Below, piece after piece: positions 1 to 9,270 of a DNA stretch of 64,000 bases. The DNA comes from JBGSIC01 sp041751875 (GTDB lineage: Bacteria; Bdellovibrionota; FAC87; UBA2466; JACKAF01), in contig JBGSIC010000032.1 in the NCBI GenBank assembly GCA_041751875.1, forward strand, positions 56,882 through 120,881, given 5' to 3'. The notes below the pieces were generated by a model. The model was not told the DNA's origin and ran no database searches. It saw nothing but the letters and a program-made list of their open reading frames with translations. How positions within the stretch are numbered: the stretch's first letter is position 1; each line of letters opens with the position of its first letter. A program made the translations under genes and the position numbers.

Positions 1-1203
1 CTTCCTGCCTATGGTGGGAACCTTTCCGAGTTACTCGCAAAAAATCGCCAAAGCGAAGTTCCAAAGTTCACCTACTCGTTCGACATTCTAGTTGAGAATC
101 AAAATGAGGTACGTCAAACAGTCGCGGAGTTGGAAGAGTTTGCTATTGGGTGGCTTCCTTATTTGTTTTTGCCGGAGAACCCGAGCCTTTTCGTTTCCGA
201 AGGGGGGCATTATATTTATAGCGCTAAGGCCCAGCCTTACATCAACCGGATCATTTTGGACGAAAGCGTTTGGAATCATCCACCCTTGAATGCGCAGGGC
301 TTGCTCGGCCATGAATATGGCCATCTAATATTTCGCGCCAATATGCTACGCCTTTTGAAACGCGAGATGCCCGAGTTGGATCTTGTTCCATTTGCTCAGC
401 TGGCCAGACAGCTTCGTTCCGATTTGCTTCAGCTTAATGAAATAAAGACTGAGCTGGAAGTGGCTTATCCGTCCCTTAAGAGCGACGCGCTTTCAGAAGA
501 GCGCATGAACTTGAGTCTTGATGTTCTTCTTCGTTACCACGCCATTGCGGGTATCCACGCAGCGGTTTCAAAAGGAAAGGTTCTTGAGGTAGAGGAATAT
601 AACGGCGAATATTTAGTAGAGGCTTTTCTGATTTTTGCCATGGCTGGCGTGCAGGAAGTCTTTTCTGATTTCATAGGAGCAATTTATTCAAAAGACCCAG
701 CCTGCATGGGTACCATTTTAGACCAGCCCCTTTCCAAAGTTTTTCGAAACTTTGTTCCCGCTCCGGTCATCTTAATTCAAGAGGTGGCCGATGTTTTGAT
801 TAACAAAGCGGATCAAGCAGCCCCGCATTTAATTTTGTTTCAAGCCCGCCAGCAAATTTATCGAGCTTACTATGCACGCAGACACCGTGTGATCGGACAA
901 GACCCGCGCTACGACGCGCTCGTCGCGCAAGATCTTCTCGAGACGCTGTTCAGCCAATTTTTGAAGGGCTTTACGAACTTAAAGATGTCCATTTCTCATA
1001 AGAAATTTACTCAGAACCTTGTTAACGAATTAGTGATCAGCACCGTTTTTGAATTAGATGAAAAACTAGATAAAGAAGGCTTTCCGGCGTTGTCCGCCCC
1101 AGAGAAGTGTAGCGACAAAGTGGCGGAGTTTCCATTTACCATAGTCCGTGAGCCGCAGCCAGAGCCCGAAAGCGCTCCCCAAAAGCGGCGGCAGAGCTAC
1201 TAA
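1..1203 (+). CDS. Zincin-type metallopeptidase-like protein, 5' end outside the window
   Basis: The frame is open from the first base, so the gene begins upstream; a TTG at 130 is only an internal possible start. About 400 residues are visible. An HEYGH motif (HExxH zinc site) lies near visible residue 104, in the context LLGHEYGHLIF, and a helix containing EVFSDF about 115 residues later could supply the third acidic zinc ligand, as in zincins. The C-terminus is polar and Pro/Glu rich. The family beyond 'HExxH zincin' cannot be named from sequence alone. The neighbours downstream are exported proteins and lipoproteins, which fits an envelope or secreted protease. The motif is clear; the substrate is unknown. 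Confidence 0.6.
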   Translation, partial: LPAYGGNLSELLAKNRQSEVPKFTYSFDILVENQNEVRQTVAELEEFAIGWLPYLFLPENPSLFVSEGGHYIYSAKAQPYINRIILDESVWNHPPLNAQGLLGHEYGHLIFRANMLRLLKREMPELDLVPFAQLARQLRSDLLQLNEIKTELEVAYPSLKSDALSEERMNLSLDVLLRYHAIAGIHAAVSKGKVLEVEEYNGEYLVEAFLIFAMAGVQEVFSDFIGAIYSKDPACMGTILDQPLSKVFRNFVPAPVILIQEVADVLINKADQAAPHLILFQARQQIYRAYYARRHRVIGQDPRYDALVAQDLLETLFSQFLKGFTNLKMSISHKKFTQNLVNELVISTVFELDEKLDKEGFPALSAPEKCSDKVAEFPFTIVREPQPEPESAPQKRRQSY

Positions 1204-1322
1204 GCATTCTTCATTTCGTTCCTTCTCACTTTTGAGAAAATGTTCCGTGAGTTTAGCCTTGGTTCTGCTGGCACAAGATTTGCTAATTCTTGACTGTGAA
1301 ACTCAGGGGGAGAGCCGAGACG

Positions 1323-1850
1323 ATGTTTCCGGATAATCTAGAGCTGTGCCGTGAGGCGATTGTTTTTTCCGGCGCAGTTACGTTGGGCATCCATAGTAAT
1401 AAGGCAGGTGATCACCATGCTTATACAGACGGGCATGCCTGGATCAGTGTTCATACACCCAAGCAAATCTTCTATCTTGGCCTTTGGCCTGACGGGCATC
1501 CTAGGGTGGAGAATAAGGATCCCAAGTGTACAGATGTGCGCCTTAACTATGAAAAGGGTTTCCCTGCGCTCGTCTCGCGCTACTATCGGCTCAATTCCTC
1601 CCAGGTGTCTCGCCTTAATGATATTGTTAACAAGCCGGACGTATGGGGGTATCTCAATACCTGCGCGCGCTGGGCTTCTATGCTAACGGCTTACGTAGTA
1701 GGAGTGCGGATTGATGCGGTCGACTACATTTTCTTTTCCACACCACGAGAACTCGGTCGCCATATTCAGGCACTGGAAATGAAGAACCCGACGTCACCTG
1801 TTTTTCCCAGGCAACTTGATCCAACCGATTTTAGGGGGTCGTCGTGGTAA
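1323..1850 (+). CDS. Possible permuted papain-like (NlpC/P60-type) protein
   Basis: I chose ATG 1323, which follows a GGGGGAG Shine-Dalgarno-like run; the frame can be extended to TTG 1290. About 175 residues. An early GHAWIS segment and a later NTCARWA segment resemble the His-then-Cys order of circularly permuted NlpC/P60-like enzymes such as the DUF4105 group, so it may be a cysteine hydrolase or acyltransferase. This is a motif-level inference. There is no signal peptide in this frame, but the overlapping frame just upstream (from TTG 1232) encodes a signal-peptide-like segment, so a frameshift may separate leader and body. The stop overlaps the next lipoprotein gene, suggesting cotranslation. 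Confidence 0.5.
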   Translation: MFPDNLELCREAIVFSGAVTLGIHSNKAGDHHAYTDGHAWISVHTPKQIFYLGLWPDGHPRVENKDPKCTDVRLNYEKGFPALVSRYYRLNSSQVSRLNDIVNKPDVWGYLNTCARWASMLTAYVVGVRIDAVDYIFFSTPRELGRHIQALEMKNPTSPVFPRQLDPTDFRGSSW

Positions 1851-2188
1851 AAGGTTTATTCTCGTTCTTAGTTCTGCTCACTCTTTTAGGGTGCACAAAA
1901 ATGGATATCTACGAACCCAATCAAATCTACAACGCGCGCTTTTCTGTATCAGATAAAACACTGCACTATCAGGTTGAGCTCGATACTCTTTATTTCTCTC
2001 CTGGTTTAGTAAGAGACAAAAATAAACCGGATTGTTATCGGGTGGTGCGCTGCTCAATCAACAAAAAGTGCCCGGTGGATATTGAGAGCTCCATAACAGA
2101 AGGTGTTTATAGCGCACAGCTTCCGCAGAGTACCGGAGAGACGATTTGCTTTGTGGGAAACAGTTCAAAGACTCTCACCCTACCGTAA
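1844..2188 (+). CDS. Small lipoprotein
   Basis: GTG start overlapping the end of the preceding gene by 7 nt. 114 residues with a lipoprotein signal peptide: charged N-terminus, hydrophobic stretch and the lipobox LLGC at about residue 16. The mature part is short and has several cysteines (DCYRVVRC, KKCPVD, TICF) that could form disulfides in the periplasm. No family recognised. The tight overlap with the papain-like gene suggests that the two products act together in the envelope. Confidence 0.6.
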   Translation: MVKGLFSFLVLLTLLGCTKMDIYEPNQIYNARFSVSDKTLHYQVELDTLYFSPGLVRDKNKPDCYRVVRCSINKKCPVDIESSITEGVYSAQLPQSTGETICFVGNSSKTLTLP

Positions 2189-2330
2189 AGTCCCATTGCC
2201 GCTATCAAATGTGAGAAACTTTCTCATGATTAGAATGCGTTTTTGAAAAGTATCCCCGACATTCTTACATTCTCGTGCTCACAAAGCATGGCACACCGAT
2301 TGCTCTTTAGAATGATTGAGGAGGGATTTT

Positions 2331-2864
2331 ATGAAAATCCAGTTCAAGAGTCTGTTGTTTGCGATTGTTGTGAGTTTTGCTCTTTCAGGTTGTGGGGGAG
2401 CAGCAAGTTCTGTGGCTCCGGCAATTTCTGCTGGGCCGCCGGTGTTAGACGCTAAATTTTTGGGGCTTTGGGAGCGCAACTACTATCAAGAAATTACAGG
2501 TAACAACTGGGGGCATCAGGATTTAGTTCGCGTTCATGCCGATAAAATAACCAAGGTCGCCTATCTCGCGGTACATAACATCGAACAAATGAACACCTTG
2601 GGGCACGCGACGCTCTATGAGGGGGCAATCGACCTGAAAGCTGACATTACTGTTGTGAGTGCGAATTCCTTTCGCGTGGATCCCGGTGTTTCAGCCGCCC
2701 TTGACCTTCAACCCGAAGTTCCGGGAGGGGGTCATTTTGGGGCAGGAGTCTATCTCTTCAAAGGTCTCTACGAGCTGGAGATTGCCGAAAATGGAGATCT
2801 CCTGATGAAGCTAACAGAGGTGGATGGAAACACCGAAATCACCCGGTTTGTACCGGGGGGCTAG
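2331..2864 (+). CDS. Lipoprotein of unknown function
   Basis: Start ATG 2331 is set by the Shine-Dalgarno GAGGAGGG eight bases upstream; a TTG at 2316 is less likely. 177 residues. Signal peptide ending in the lipobox ALSGC, followed by a short Ala/Ser/Pro linker. The mature domain (about residues 40-175) looks like a beta-rich fold with many Thr, Val and Glu, including GLWERNYYQE and NGDLLMKLTEVDG, reminiscent of lipocalin-like or DUF-type lipoproteins, but I do not recognise a family. It stands alone, followed by a hairpin. Confidence 0.65.
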   Translation: MKIQFKSLLFAIVVSFALSGCGGAASSVAPAISAGPPVLDAKFLGLWERNYYQEITGNNWGHQDLVRVHADKITKVAYLAVHNIEQMNTLGHATLYEGAIDLKADITVVSANSFRVDPGVSAALDLQPEVPGGGHFGAGVYLFKGLYELEIAENGDLLMKLTEVDGNTEITRFVPGG

Positions 2865-2885
2865 GTGTAGAGACCTAATTTATAG

Positions 2886-2923
2886 GGAGGCGCGTCCTTG
2901 ATGCCCACCGAGGACGCCCTCCT
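2886..2923 (+). terminator. Hairpin between lipoprotein gene and tamA
   Basis: GGAGGCGCGTCC pairs with GGACGCCCTCC across a 14-base loop. There is no T-run after it, so it may be a weak terminator, an mRNA-processing structure or a leader element of the tam operon. Confidence 0.35.
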
Positions 2924-2971
2924 AGATCCCGCGTGACCAACCTGGTATACCAGTCGCAGCCAGGAGACGCG

Positions 2972-4708
2972 GTGCGCCATAGGAGCCTATATAAGCTATT
3001 GATAGTGTTGATGTTTCTTGGCGTTCAGGCCGCGGCAATGGAGTTGGTTTGCCCCGGTTTGAGCCTCTCCACTCGCGTTTCTCCCTCCCTTTCTCAAAAT
3101 GAAAAAACTTTTGTTTGTCCCTCGCCCGAATCGGCTTGGGCTTCCATTCCGCGCGCGCAAATCAAGCGGCATTTGCGGGCAATTTTGCAGAGCCGGGGCC
3201 ATCACAAGCCTATCTTTGAGGTGCGAGCGGAAGGGTTAGTCGTCGATCCCGGCCCCGTTAGCAGAGTGAACGAAATTGAATTTCGTTTTAGCGGAGATTC
3301 CGTTCCGATGACCCTTCCCCAAAATTGGAAGGGAAGGCCCATCACCCCGTCTTTGCTCAATGAGATCGAAAGAAGTAGCGCGGTTGATTTGCAGAATCGG
3401 GCGTATCCTTGTGCGGGTGCGCGCGCAACGGTTTTCGCTCAGCGTCCCGGCAATGTGGTTGTGCAAGTTGATACGGGTGCTTTTACGAAGCTAAAATTTA
3501 GCGACATCGAGTTGGCTCCTTCTTTAAAGAAAAATTATTCTTCCGCACTACTTTCCCGGTACTACGCTTTTTTGAATAACCGCCCCTTTGATCAGCAAAT
3601 GTTGCTTTTAACAGCGCAGCGCTTCGAGGGAACAGGGTTGTTTGAGAGCGCCTATTTCATCCCCCAATGCGAAAACGGGAATTTGGCGCGCGTGTCTTTG
3701 CGAGGAACCGTAGGATTGCCGCGGCTGGTACGAGTCGGAATGGGGTTTGATACAGAAGGAATTGTTAAAGCGCGCGCAAGTTGGCGCCACGTTCGATTAG
3801 GGGCGAACGCATCCACGCTAGAGATGATGGTACTTGCCTCTCGCAACCGACAGGAACTTACCAGCTCCATGAAGTGGTATTTATCAACGCCTGCCCCTCG
3901 CTTTTATCTGATGCCAGTTTTAAGCGGAGTGCATCAGTTCGAACAACATTTTGAAAGCTTTTCACTAGGATTTTCCCTCTCGCCCGCCATGACGTTTGAA
4001 TTGCCGACAGGACAATTAGAACTTGTTCTCGGTCCTGCTTTTCAGAAAAACTTTACGGTGAGAGGCCCTGATCAAGGGGATATTTCTTTATTGATGCTTG
4101 AAAGTCGGATGGTTTACCTAAGTCATTCCCTTGAATTTCAAGCCTCCGATCCTCTAGAAGGCACGTCTTGGCAATTGAGTGTTGCCGCCACTGACAGAGC
4201 CATACTCTCCGATGTCAGTGCGTGGAGAATGCGTTTCTTCTTCCGACGCTTGTGGAACATCGGTGGTTATGAACCGGCGCGGGTGGTGTTGGGAATGCGC
4301 CTTTCACTAAATAGCACAGGGCATGTAGGTGGGAAATTGCCGCCCGATTTTCGTTTCTACTTGGGGGGATCAGATAACTTGCGAGGCTTTTCCCGTTTAG
4401 AGCTGCCCTCCAACGGACTCGGGGCACTGAGTTCTTTTTATGTAAGCACTGAAGCGCGCTTTGCCGCTCTTCTTCCGTGGGGCTTACAACCCCTTTTGTT
4501 TGCTGATGTGGGCGCCGCCGGTGATTCACCTTTTGAATTTCACTCTCCGCTCTACGTATCCCCTGGGTTTGGGTTGCGATGGAGTTCTCCTATCGGAGTC
4601 TTTCGCGCCACTCTCGGACATGGTTTTAGCATTGGTGGAAGCACATCAGGTAGGTGGGGAAGGCCTTCGCATTGGCAGCTTTTTGTTGGCTATGGTGAGG
4701 AGTTTTAG
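2972..4708 (+). CDS. tamA: Omp85/TamA-like outer membrane assembly protein
   Basis: Start GTG 2972 has AGGAG five bases upstream and is directly followed by the signal peptide (YKLLIVLMFLGVQAAA); GTG 2933 is an alternative in frame. About 578 residues, close to E. coli TamA (577). The N-terminal half holds POTRA-like segments; the C-terminal half is a 16-strand-type barrel with the conserved GGSDNLRGF segment, which is the Omp85 family RGF motif. The gene overlaps tamB by one base. The known role of TamA-TamB is insertion of outer membrane proteins and transport of phospholipids between the membranes. The assignment rests on the barrel motif plus the partner gene. Confidence 0.85.
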   Translation: MRHRSLYKLLIVLMFLGVQAAAMELVCPGLSLSTRVSPSLSQNEKTFVCPSPESAWASIPRAQIKRHLRAILQSRGHHKPIFEVRAEGLVVDPGPVSRVNEIEFRFSGDSVPMTLPQNWKGRPITPSLLNEIERSSAVDLQNRAYPCAGARATVFAQRPGNVVVQVDTGAFTKLKFSDIELAPSLKKNYSSALLSRYYAFLNNRPFDQQMLLLTAQRFEGTGLFESAYFIPQCENGNLARVSLRGTVGLPRLVRVGMGFDTEGIVKARASWRHVRLGANASTLEMMVLASRNRQELTSSMKWYLSTPAPRFYLMPVLSGVHQFEQHFESFSLGFSLSPAMTFELPTGQLELVLGPAFQKNFTVRGPDQGDISLLMLESRMVYLSHSLEFQASDPLEGTSWQLSVAATDRAILSDVSAWRMRFFFRRLWNIGGYEPARVVLGMRLSLNSTGHVGGKLPPDFRFYLGGSDNLRGFSRLELPSNGLGALSSFYVSTEARFAALLPWGLQPLLFADVGAAGDSPFEFHSPLYVSPGFGLRWSSPIGVFRATLGHGFSIGGSTSGRWGRPSHWQLFVGYGEEF

Positions 4709-7008
4709 TGGCTGAGCAAAACAAAAAATCGCCACAGTTTCTTCTTCGTGGGTTTTTACTCACAAGCGTAGTTGTCCTTTTACTATTCCTCTCACCGGTA
4801 TTCTTTCCCAACTTGCTTCTCAGTGACACGGTTATGTATTGGGTGCAAAAGATTTTGATTTCTGAAGGGGTGGCACTGGAACTCCAGTGGAAACAACGTT
4901 CCGTGAGATGGCGCGCCTGGGGAGAGTTGCAGTTTGATGTGGGCTTTGAAAAAGTATGTGTACGCGCAAAAAAGTCAGATGTGTGTTTTCACGAGGGAAA
5001 AGGAACTTTGGTGGTTGGTCTTTTTCCTGTTTTTAAGATTGAAGAGTTGGGTCCGCTGAACATTGCGCGCGCTGAGCTGAGTGTGCGAAATGAAGGGGAA
5101 AACGAGAAGGTGAAGGGCCCAAGCTCTCCCACTGTTGTCAGTTTGCCGACGTGGTTACGTCCACGGCGCGTAGACGTGCAGCTCAAACAAGCCAACGTAG
5201 AAATCTTTGAGGACCAACGAAAGTGGATAGAGGGAAGTCTTTCGTTGATGTGTTCACGTGCCAAAGCGGGCGCAATCCGTTGTGAAATTCCGGCACGCGT
5301 GAATGTGGCGAGCAACGACTTTGTATATAAGAGGATGAATGCCCGTCTAGAATTTGAAAATAAAAGTGACCACTGGGACTTTGCTCTAAAAGGGGAGGCT
5401 AGTGGTGTTGCTACTTCACACATTCTTAGCGTCGACTTGAAGGGCACGAAAAAGTTGGGGCACGAAACGTTATTTCAGGGGAGTGTCGGCGGGCGGTGGA
5501 ACCGCGCCCCTTGGCAACTCCGACTTCAGGGGGCGCTCTCGGATGAAGGAAAGCAATTAGATTTAACCACTAGAGGGTTTGTGTCTCCCTTGGCGCTCGA
5601 AAAAAAATATCGACGGCACCTTAAAGAATCGATTCAGTTGCAGAAGTGCTCTCTCTCCGCTTCTTTTGAGTCGAACACCAGTGTGAAAATGCAAGGCTGT
5701 ACTTTGGAGGTGCCATTAGCTGCCGGTCTTGGCGGTCGCCCGCGCTTTGAATGGGAAGGAGAAGTGGTATTACCCGCTCAGCGCGGCAGGCTGGCGGTCA
5801 CGCTTCCTCAACAAGCAGGAAAGTTGTATGCGGGAAGTGGATTTCTGTCGGCGCGTTTTGAAAAAAGAGAAAAGGGAATGCACCTGAAAGTCGACCCGCA
5901 GAGTACCCTGTCTATTGAGGTACCACGATTCCAAAAAGTGGTGGCCTTGCTCGACGACTCCCCCTTTGCGGTGCCTGCTCCTTTTAATGCATTATCGGGA
6001 AGTGTGGGGGTACAACTTCAGGCTCAACCCGAAGGCTCTACCAAGCTCAAACTTCCCCTCTCGCTAAAAACGGATCTTCGCTCTGCCAGGCAGGCTCTTA
6101 AACTCGACGGAAAGGGAATGTTTGCTATCGATTGGGGCGCTGAGCTTTCTGGGAAACTCGAACTGGACCTAGTTGTGCTGGAGGGTAAGTTCGAAGCTCC
6201 GCCGCTGAGTTTGACGGGGGTACCGTCCATTCTCCCTGATTCGCGCATTCATCCACGGCAGGTTCCAGAAGCGACAGGGCCCGATCGTTTTGCTTTCAGT
6301 TATGTCTTAAGAATTCGTACAGCGGATAAGGCAAGAGTCTATGTGGCAAACAATTTATTGCCGCAGCCGCTCCCCTTGGGTTTTGACTTTAACATTCAGT
6401 CTGAAGCGCCGTTTACCGGAACGCTAACCGTCCACCCGGTGCGCGTAATGCTTTTCCGGCGAGAGGCGCGTGTGCGCCAGTTACACTTTTCCTGGGTTCC
6501 CACCGGAAAGAAGGCAGATGTTGTGGAACTGAGGGGGCGTATTGATGTTAATTACCCGGACTACTCAGTAAATGTGGGTGTGACCGGCACTTCGGACCGC
6601 CCACGGATTTCGCTGGGAAGTAGCCCGCCCCTGACTCGCCAAGAGATCATTGCTCTACTTTTATTCGGAGATGAGAGTTTGGGCTCCGAGCAGCAGAACT
6701 CTGTTTCGAGTTTTGATGCGGCTGTCGCACAGCGGTCTCTTGGCTTAGCAGCCCTTTACATTCTGGCACGTACCCCAATTCAAAGTATTAGTTTTGATCC
6801 GCGTACCCAGGCCGTAACCGCTAACGTTCGTGTTGGTCAAAATACGACGGTAAATTTAACGGGTGGCTCGCAAGGAAATAAGCGTGTGGGTTTTAGTCGT
6901 CGGATAGGCAAGAACTGGGCTGTCACGACGGAAGTGCCACTCGGAGACAGCACTGGTTCTGGTCCGTCGGGTATTTCAGGTTTTTTGGAGTGGTTTAACC
7001 GCTTCTAG
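4708..7008 (+). CDS. tamB: TamB/DUF490-type intermembrane bridge protein
   Basis: GTG start sharing one base with the tamA stop, so translation is coupled. 766 residues, clearly shorter than E. coli TamB (about 1259). An N-terminal membrane anchor (about residues 14-38) is followed by a long beta-rich region. The C-terminus has the DUF490 signature: DYSVNVGVTGTSDRPRISLG and then LTRQEIIALLLFGD, ending in an aromatic terminus (EWFNRF) as in beta-barrel-associated proteins. It is expected to span the periplasm as a hydrophobic groove and to act with the adjacent TamA. The shorter length suggests fewer repeats in the groove. Confidence 0.85.
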   Translation: MAEQNKKSPQFLLRGFLLTSVVVLLLFLSPVFFPNLLLSDTVMYWVQKILISEGVALELQWKQRSVRWRAWGELQFDVGFEKVCVRAKKSDVCFHEGKGTLVVGLFPVFKIEELGPLNIARAELSVRNEGENEKVKGPSSPTVVSLPTWLRPRRVDVQLKQANVEIFEDQRKWIEGSLSLMCSRAKAGAIRCEIPARVNVASNDFVYKRMNARLEFENKSDHWDFALKGEASGVATSHILSVDLKGTKKLGHETLFQGSVGGRWNRAPWQLRLQGALSDEGKQLDLTTRGFVSPLALEKKYRRHLKESIQLQKCSLSASFESNTSVKMQGCTLEVPLAAGLGGRPRFEWEGEVVLPAQRGRLAVTLPQQAGKLYAGSGFLSARFEKREKGMHLKVDPQSTLSIEVPRFQKVVALLDDSPFAVPAPFNALSGSVGVQLQAQPEGSTKLKLPLSLKTDLRSARQALKLDGKGMFAIDWGAELSGKLELDLVVLEGKFEAPPLSLTGVPSILPDSRIHPRQVPEATGPDRFAFSYVLRIRTADKARVYVANNLLPQPLPLGFDFNIQSEAPFTGTLTVHPVRVMLFRREARVRQLHFSWVPTGKKADVVELRGRIDVNYPDYSVNVGVTGTSDRPRISLGSSPPLTRQEIIALLLFGDESLGSEQQNSVSSFDAAVAQRSLGLAALYILARTPIQSISFDPRTQAVTANVRVGQNTTVNLTGGSQGNKRVGFSRRIGKNWAVTTEVPLGDSTGSGPSGISGFLEWFNRF

Positions 7009-7021
7009 TTTCTGTAGAGCT

Positions 7022-8083
7022 CTAGTCGCCCTGTGGGAGCCCGTGTCGCTTTCGGGCTTCAGTTACGACAAGCCGTAAGTGTTCCCGCAAACGCTGCGAG
7101 AATGTCTCGTCAAGCTCTGTGGTTCTCATCCAGTCATCAATACGAAATACTTCGCGCGCTTCCGTAAAAGGGATATCCGTATCAATAAAGCCGTAACGGT
7201 AAGCTACTCGATCGGAGAGTCCCGTTAAGAGCAAGCTCAAGTCGCTAGGGACGGAGCGGCCGCCCAGTCGTCGCAGATGCCGGGAAATATTATTCATGCA
7301 ATTGTTGAAGATGAGATTGTAAAACTCAGGATGTTCCTCGAGCGAGTGCGCGCGCTCCATCATGTCTACAAAGATAGCCCGCATTCTCTCAGGAGTTGTT
7401 CGAGCAGGGTAAAAACGTACGGGGTTTTTCCAGATAGAGCCGCGAAGCCCGATCAGATCGCGTTCTTCCCCCACCGCGTAGATGAGCTGAAATTGGCGGA
7501 ACATGGAGGGGATGATCTGGTAAGGACGGCCAATCATCCTTCGGCCTTCAACAGAAATCGAAACGTGCTGCCCATCTGAAAAGCCGAAAGAAACAAAAAC
7601 GTGGGCTAAGCCATCGATCCCACGAAGGGGAACGACGACGTAGTACATGGAGTTTATCTTGTTTAAATCGTAAACGTGCTCTTGGTACCCTGGCTTAAAA
7701 TCGGTCGAACTCAACCAAGTAAAATCCCGCACATTCTGCACACGGATTTTGTCGCCTGTGATTTCAATATTCGCTTTCTTGGCGTGGTAAGGGGCCCAGT
7801 CCTCATTCGGATTGGGGGTCACAAAGGCAAAGTACCAGACTAAAACGGCTGCAAAGACACCAAGAGCACCCAGGGAATTCCAGCTAATGAAAGATGCGGC
7901 TCGTATGGAACGCCAGAAAAGAAAGCCGATCGCCAAGGCAACGATAGCCGAAATCCAGGTAGGCAGCGGGGCTGTGTAATACAGGGCCAATGCTGTCCAT
8001 AGGCCGAGTAAGCACCACGTAAAGACCAGCGCCCAGCGCCCAATCCGCTTTAAGATTCCAGGTTTAGTAGTATGTGTGGTCAC
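7022..8083 (-). CDS. DUF4105 (Lnb N-terminal-like) membrane protein
   Basis: 353 residues from a GTG; a GGAGG is 13 bases upstream and an in-frame stop lies just before, so the start is fixed. Three hydrophobic segments lie within residues 15-90, followed by a periplasmic domain. The segments GIDGLAHVFVSFGF (catalytic-type His) and YNLIFNNCMNNISRHL (Cys in an NNC motif) are the hallmark of DUF4105, a permuted papain-like family. Substrate unknown; DUF4105 proteins are thought to cleave amide or ester bonds in envelope material. It runs convergent to tamB, with 13 bases between the stop codons. Confidence 0.8.
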   Translation of the reverse strand: MTTHTTKPGILKRIGRWALVFTWCLLGLWTALALYYTAPLPTWISAIVALAIGFLFWRSIRAASFISWNSLGALGVFAAVLVWYFAFVTPNPNEDWAPYHAKKANIEITGDKIRVQNVRDFTWLSSTDFKPGYQEHVYDLNKINSMYYVVVPLRGIDGLAHVFVSFGFSDGQHVSISVEGRRMIGRPYQIIPSMFRQFQLIYAVGEERDLIGLRGSIWKNPVRFYPARTTPERMRAIFVDMMERAHSLEEHPEFYNLIFNNCMNNISRHLRRLGGRSVPSDLSLLLTGLSDRVAYRYGFIDTDIPFTEAREVFRIDDWMRTTELDETFSQRLREHLRLVVTEARKRHGLPQGD

Positions 8084-8249
8084 GGGCTATCTCATGCCTC
8101 CTTCCGCGCTTCGGTGCAAGACTTTTCTTGGTTTCCCGGCTTTGCCTTGACTTATAATGCGGCGTGGCAGTAGCACAAGGTCGCTCTCATTTGAAACATG
8201 GATTGCGGACTGGCGGCTCATTTGAGCCATTTTGGGTAAGGAGTTTCCC

Positions 8250-8609
8250 ATGAAACAGTTCGTTCGGTTTGCTGTGGCCGTAGGCGTAGGCCTTTTGTGT
8301 GTGTCTTGCTCTTCGGCGCGCGTTGTAGAGACGATGCCCGGACGTGGAGGATCCATTGCGCTTCCTTCTCGCACTAGTTCTGGTGCACGCAACCAAGCGA
8401 CTCAGATGATGGCCGAAAATTGCCCCGGTGGTGCGTTTGAAATCATCCGAGAAGGGGAAGCGATCGTGGGCGCCAGAACTTCTGGTCCCGTGGCAGCTTC
8501 TCGAATCACCCGCGGAAACGTTGGCGTAAGCGTGGGCTCTGCGGGAACAACTCGCCAGGAAACGGAATGGCGTCTCGACTACCGCTGTTCTTCGATCGTC
8601 GCTGAATAG
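8250..8609 (+). CDS. Small lipoprotein
   Basis: ATG 8250 is preceded by TAAGGAG, so the upstream TTG 8232 is unlikely. 119 residues. Lipoprotein signal peptide with lipobox LCVSC. The mature region is rich in Ser, Gly and Arg, and contains a segment CPGGAFEIIREGEAIVG that recalls small periplasmic proteins of gamma- and deltaproteobacteria. It ends with a second conserved-looking Cys (DYRCSS), so an intramolecular disulfide with the CPGG cysteine is possible. Function unknown. Confidence 0.65.
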   Translation: MKQFVRFAVAVGVGLLCVSCSSARVVETMPGRGGSIALPSRTSSGARNQATQMMAENCPGGAFEIIREGEAIVGARTSGPVAASRITRGNVGVSVGSAGTTRQETEWRLDYRCSSIVAE

Positions 8610-8661
8610 TCCGTAAATTTTTGAAAGAGAAACTTTAATTATTGTTTGAAAGAGGAGTGTT

Positions 8662-9270
8662 ATGAATACCATTGAATTAGGACGTAGACAGGTTTTGGGT
8701 AAGGGCGCGGGCGAGGATCTGGAATATTTGCAGCAACGTTGGGGGCGCATTCTTGTTGCAGGCATTTGTTTTCTCATTATTGGTTTTTTCGCTGTATCGC
8801 TTGCAAGTTTGACGACGATAGTTACCCTGGCCATCTTTGGCTGGTTTTTGGTTTTTGCCGGAATCGCGCAATTCGTCGAAGCCTTCGCAGGCCGTGATCG
8901 CGGCGGATTTGTGCTGGAACTCATCTCTGCGGTCTTGTACTTAGTGGCGGGATTTTTTCTGCTTCGCAATCCTGGTCTTTCCGCAGCCATGCTTACTTTC
9001 ATGCTGGCTCCGCTCTTTATCATTCTAGGTGTGGTGCGTTCCGTAACGGCGCTTACATTGCGTCACGCCCAGTGGGGATGGCAGATGCTTAGCGGTGTAG
9101 TGAGCTTTATGCTTGGGTGGTTCCTTCTGAACCGCTCTCCTATGACCGGCCTTTGGCTCATTGGTACCTTCATCGGTATCGAGTTGCTGTTCGAAGGAAT
9201 GGCGTTGAGTTCGCTTGCCCTTTCTTTGCGCAAAAGAAAAAAGAGCGTGAAGTCCAAGATGGCCGCTTAA
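8662..9270 (+). CDS. HdeD family (DUF308) membrane protein
   Basis: ATG start preceded by AGAGGAG. 202 residues with six predicted membrane helices arranged as three DUF308 pairs, the pattern of HdeD (acid-resistance membrane protein of E. coli, about 190 residues). Typical elements are GWFLVFAGIAQFVEAF and LLRNPGLSAAMLTFMLAPLFIILG. The C-terminus is a basic cytoplasmic tail (LRKRKKSVKSK). Biochemical function of the family is not known. It lies 52 bases after the small lipoprotein gene and may share its transcript. Confidence 0.8.
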   Translation: MNTIELGRRQVLGKGAGEDLEYLQQRWGRILVAGICFLIIGFFAVSLASLTTIVTLAIFGWFLVFAGIAQFVEAFAGRDRGGFVLELISAVLYLVAGFFLLRNPGLSAAMLTFMLAPLFIILGVVRSVTALTLRHAQWGWQMLSGVVSFMLGWFLLNRSPMTGLWLIGTFIGIELLFEGMALSSLALSLRKRKKSVKSKMAA

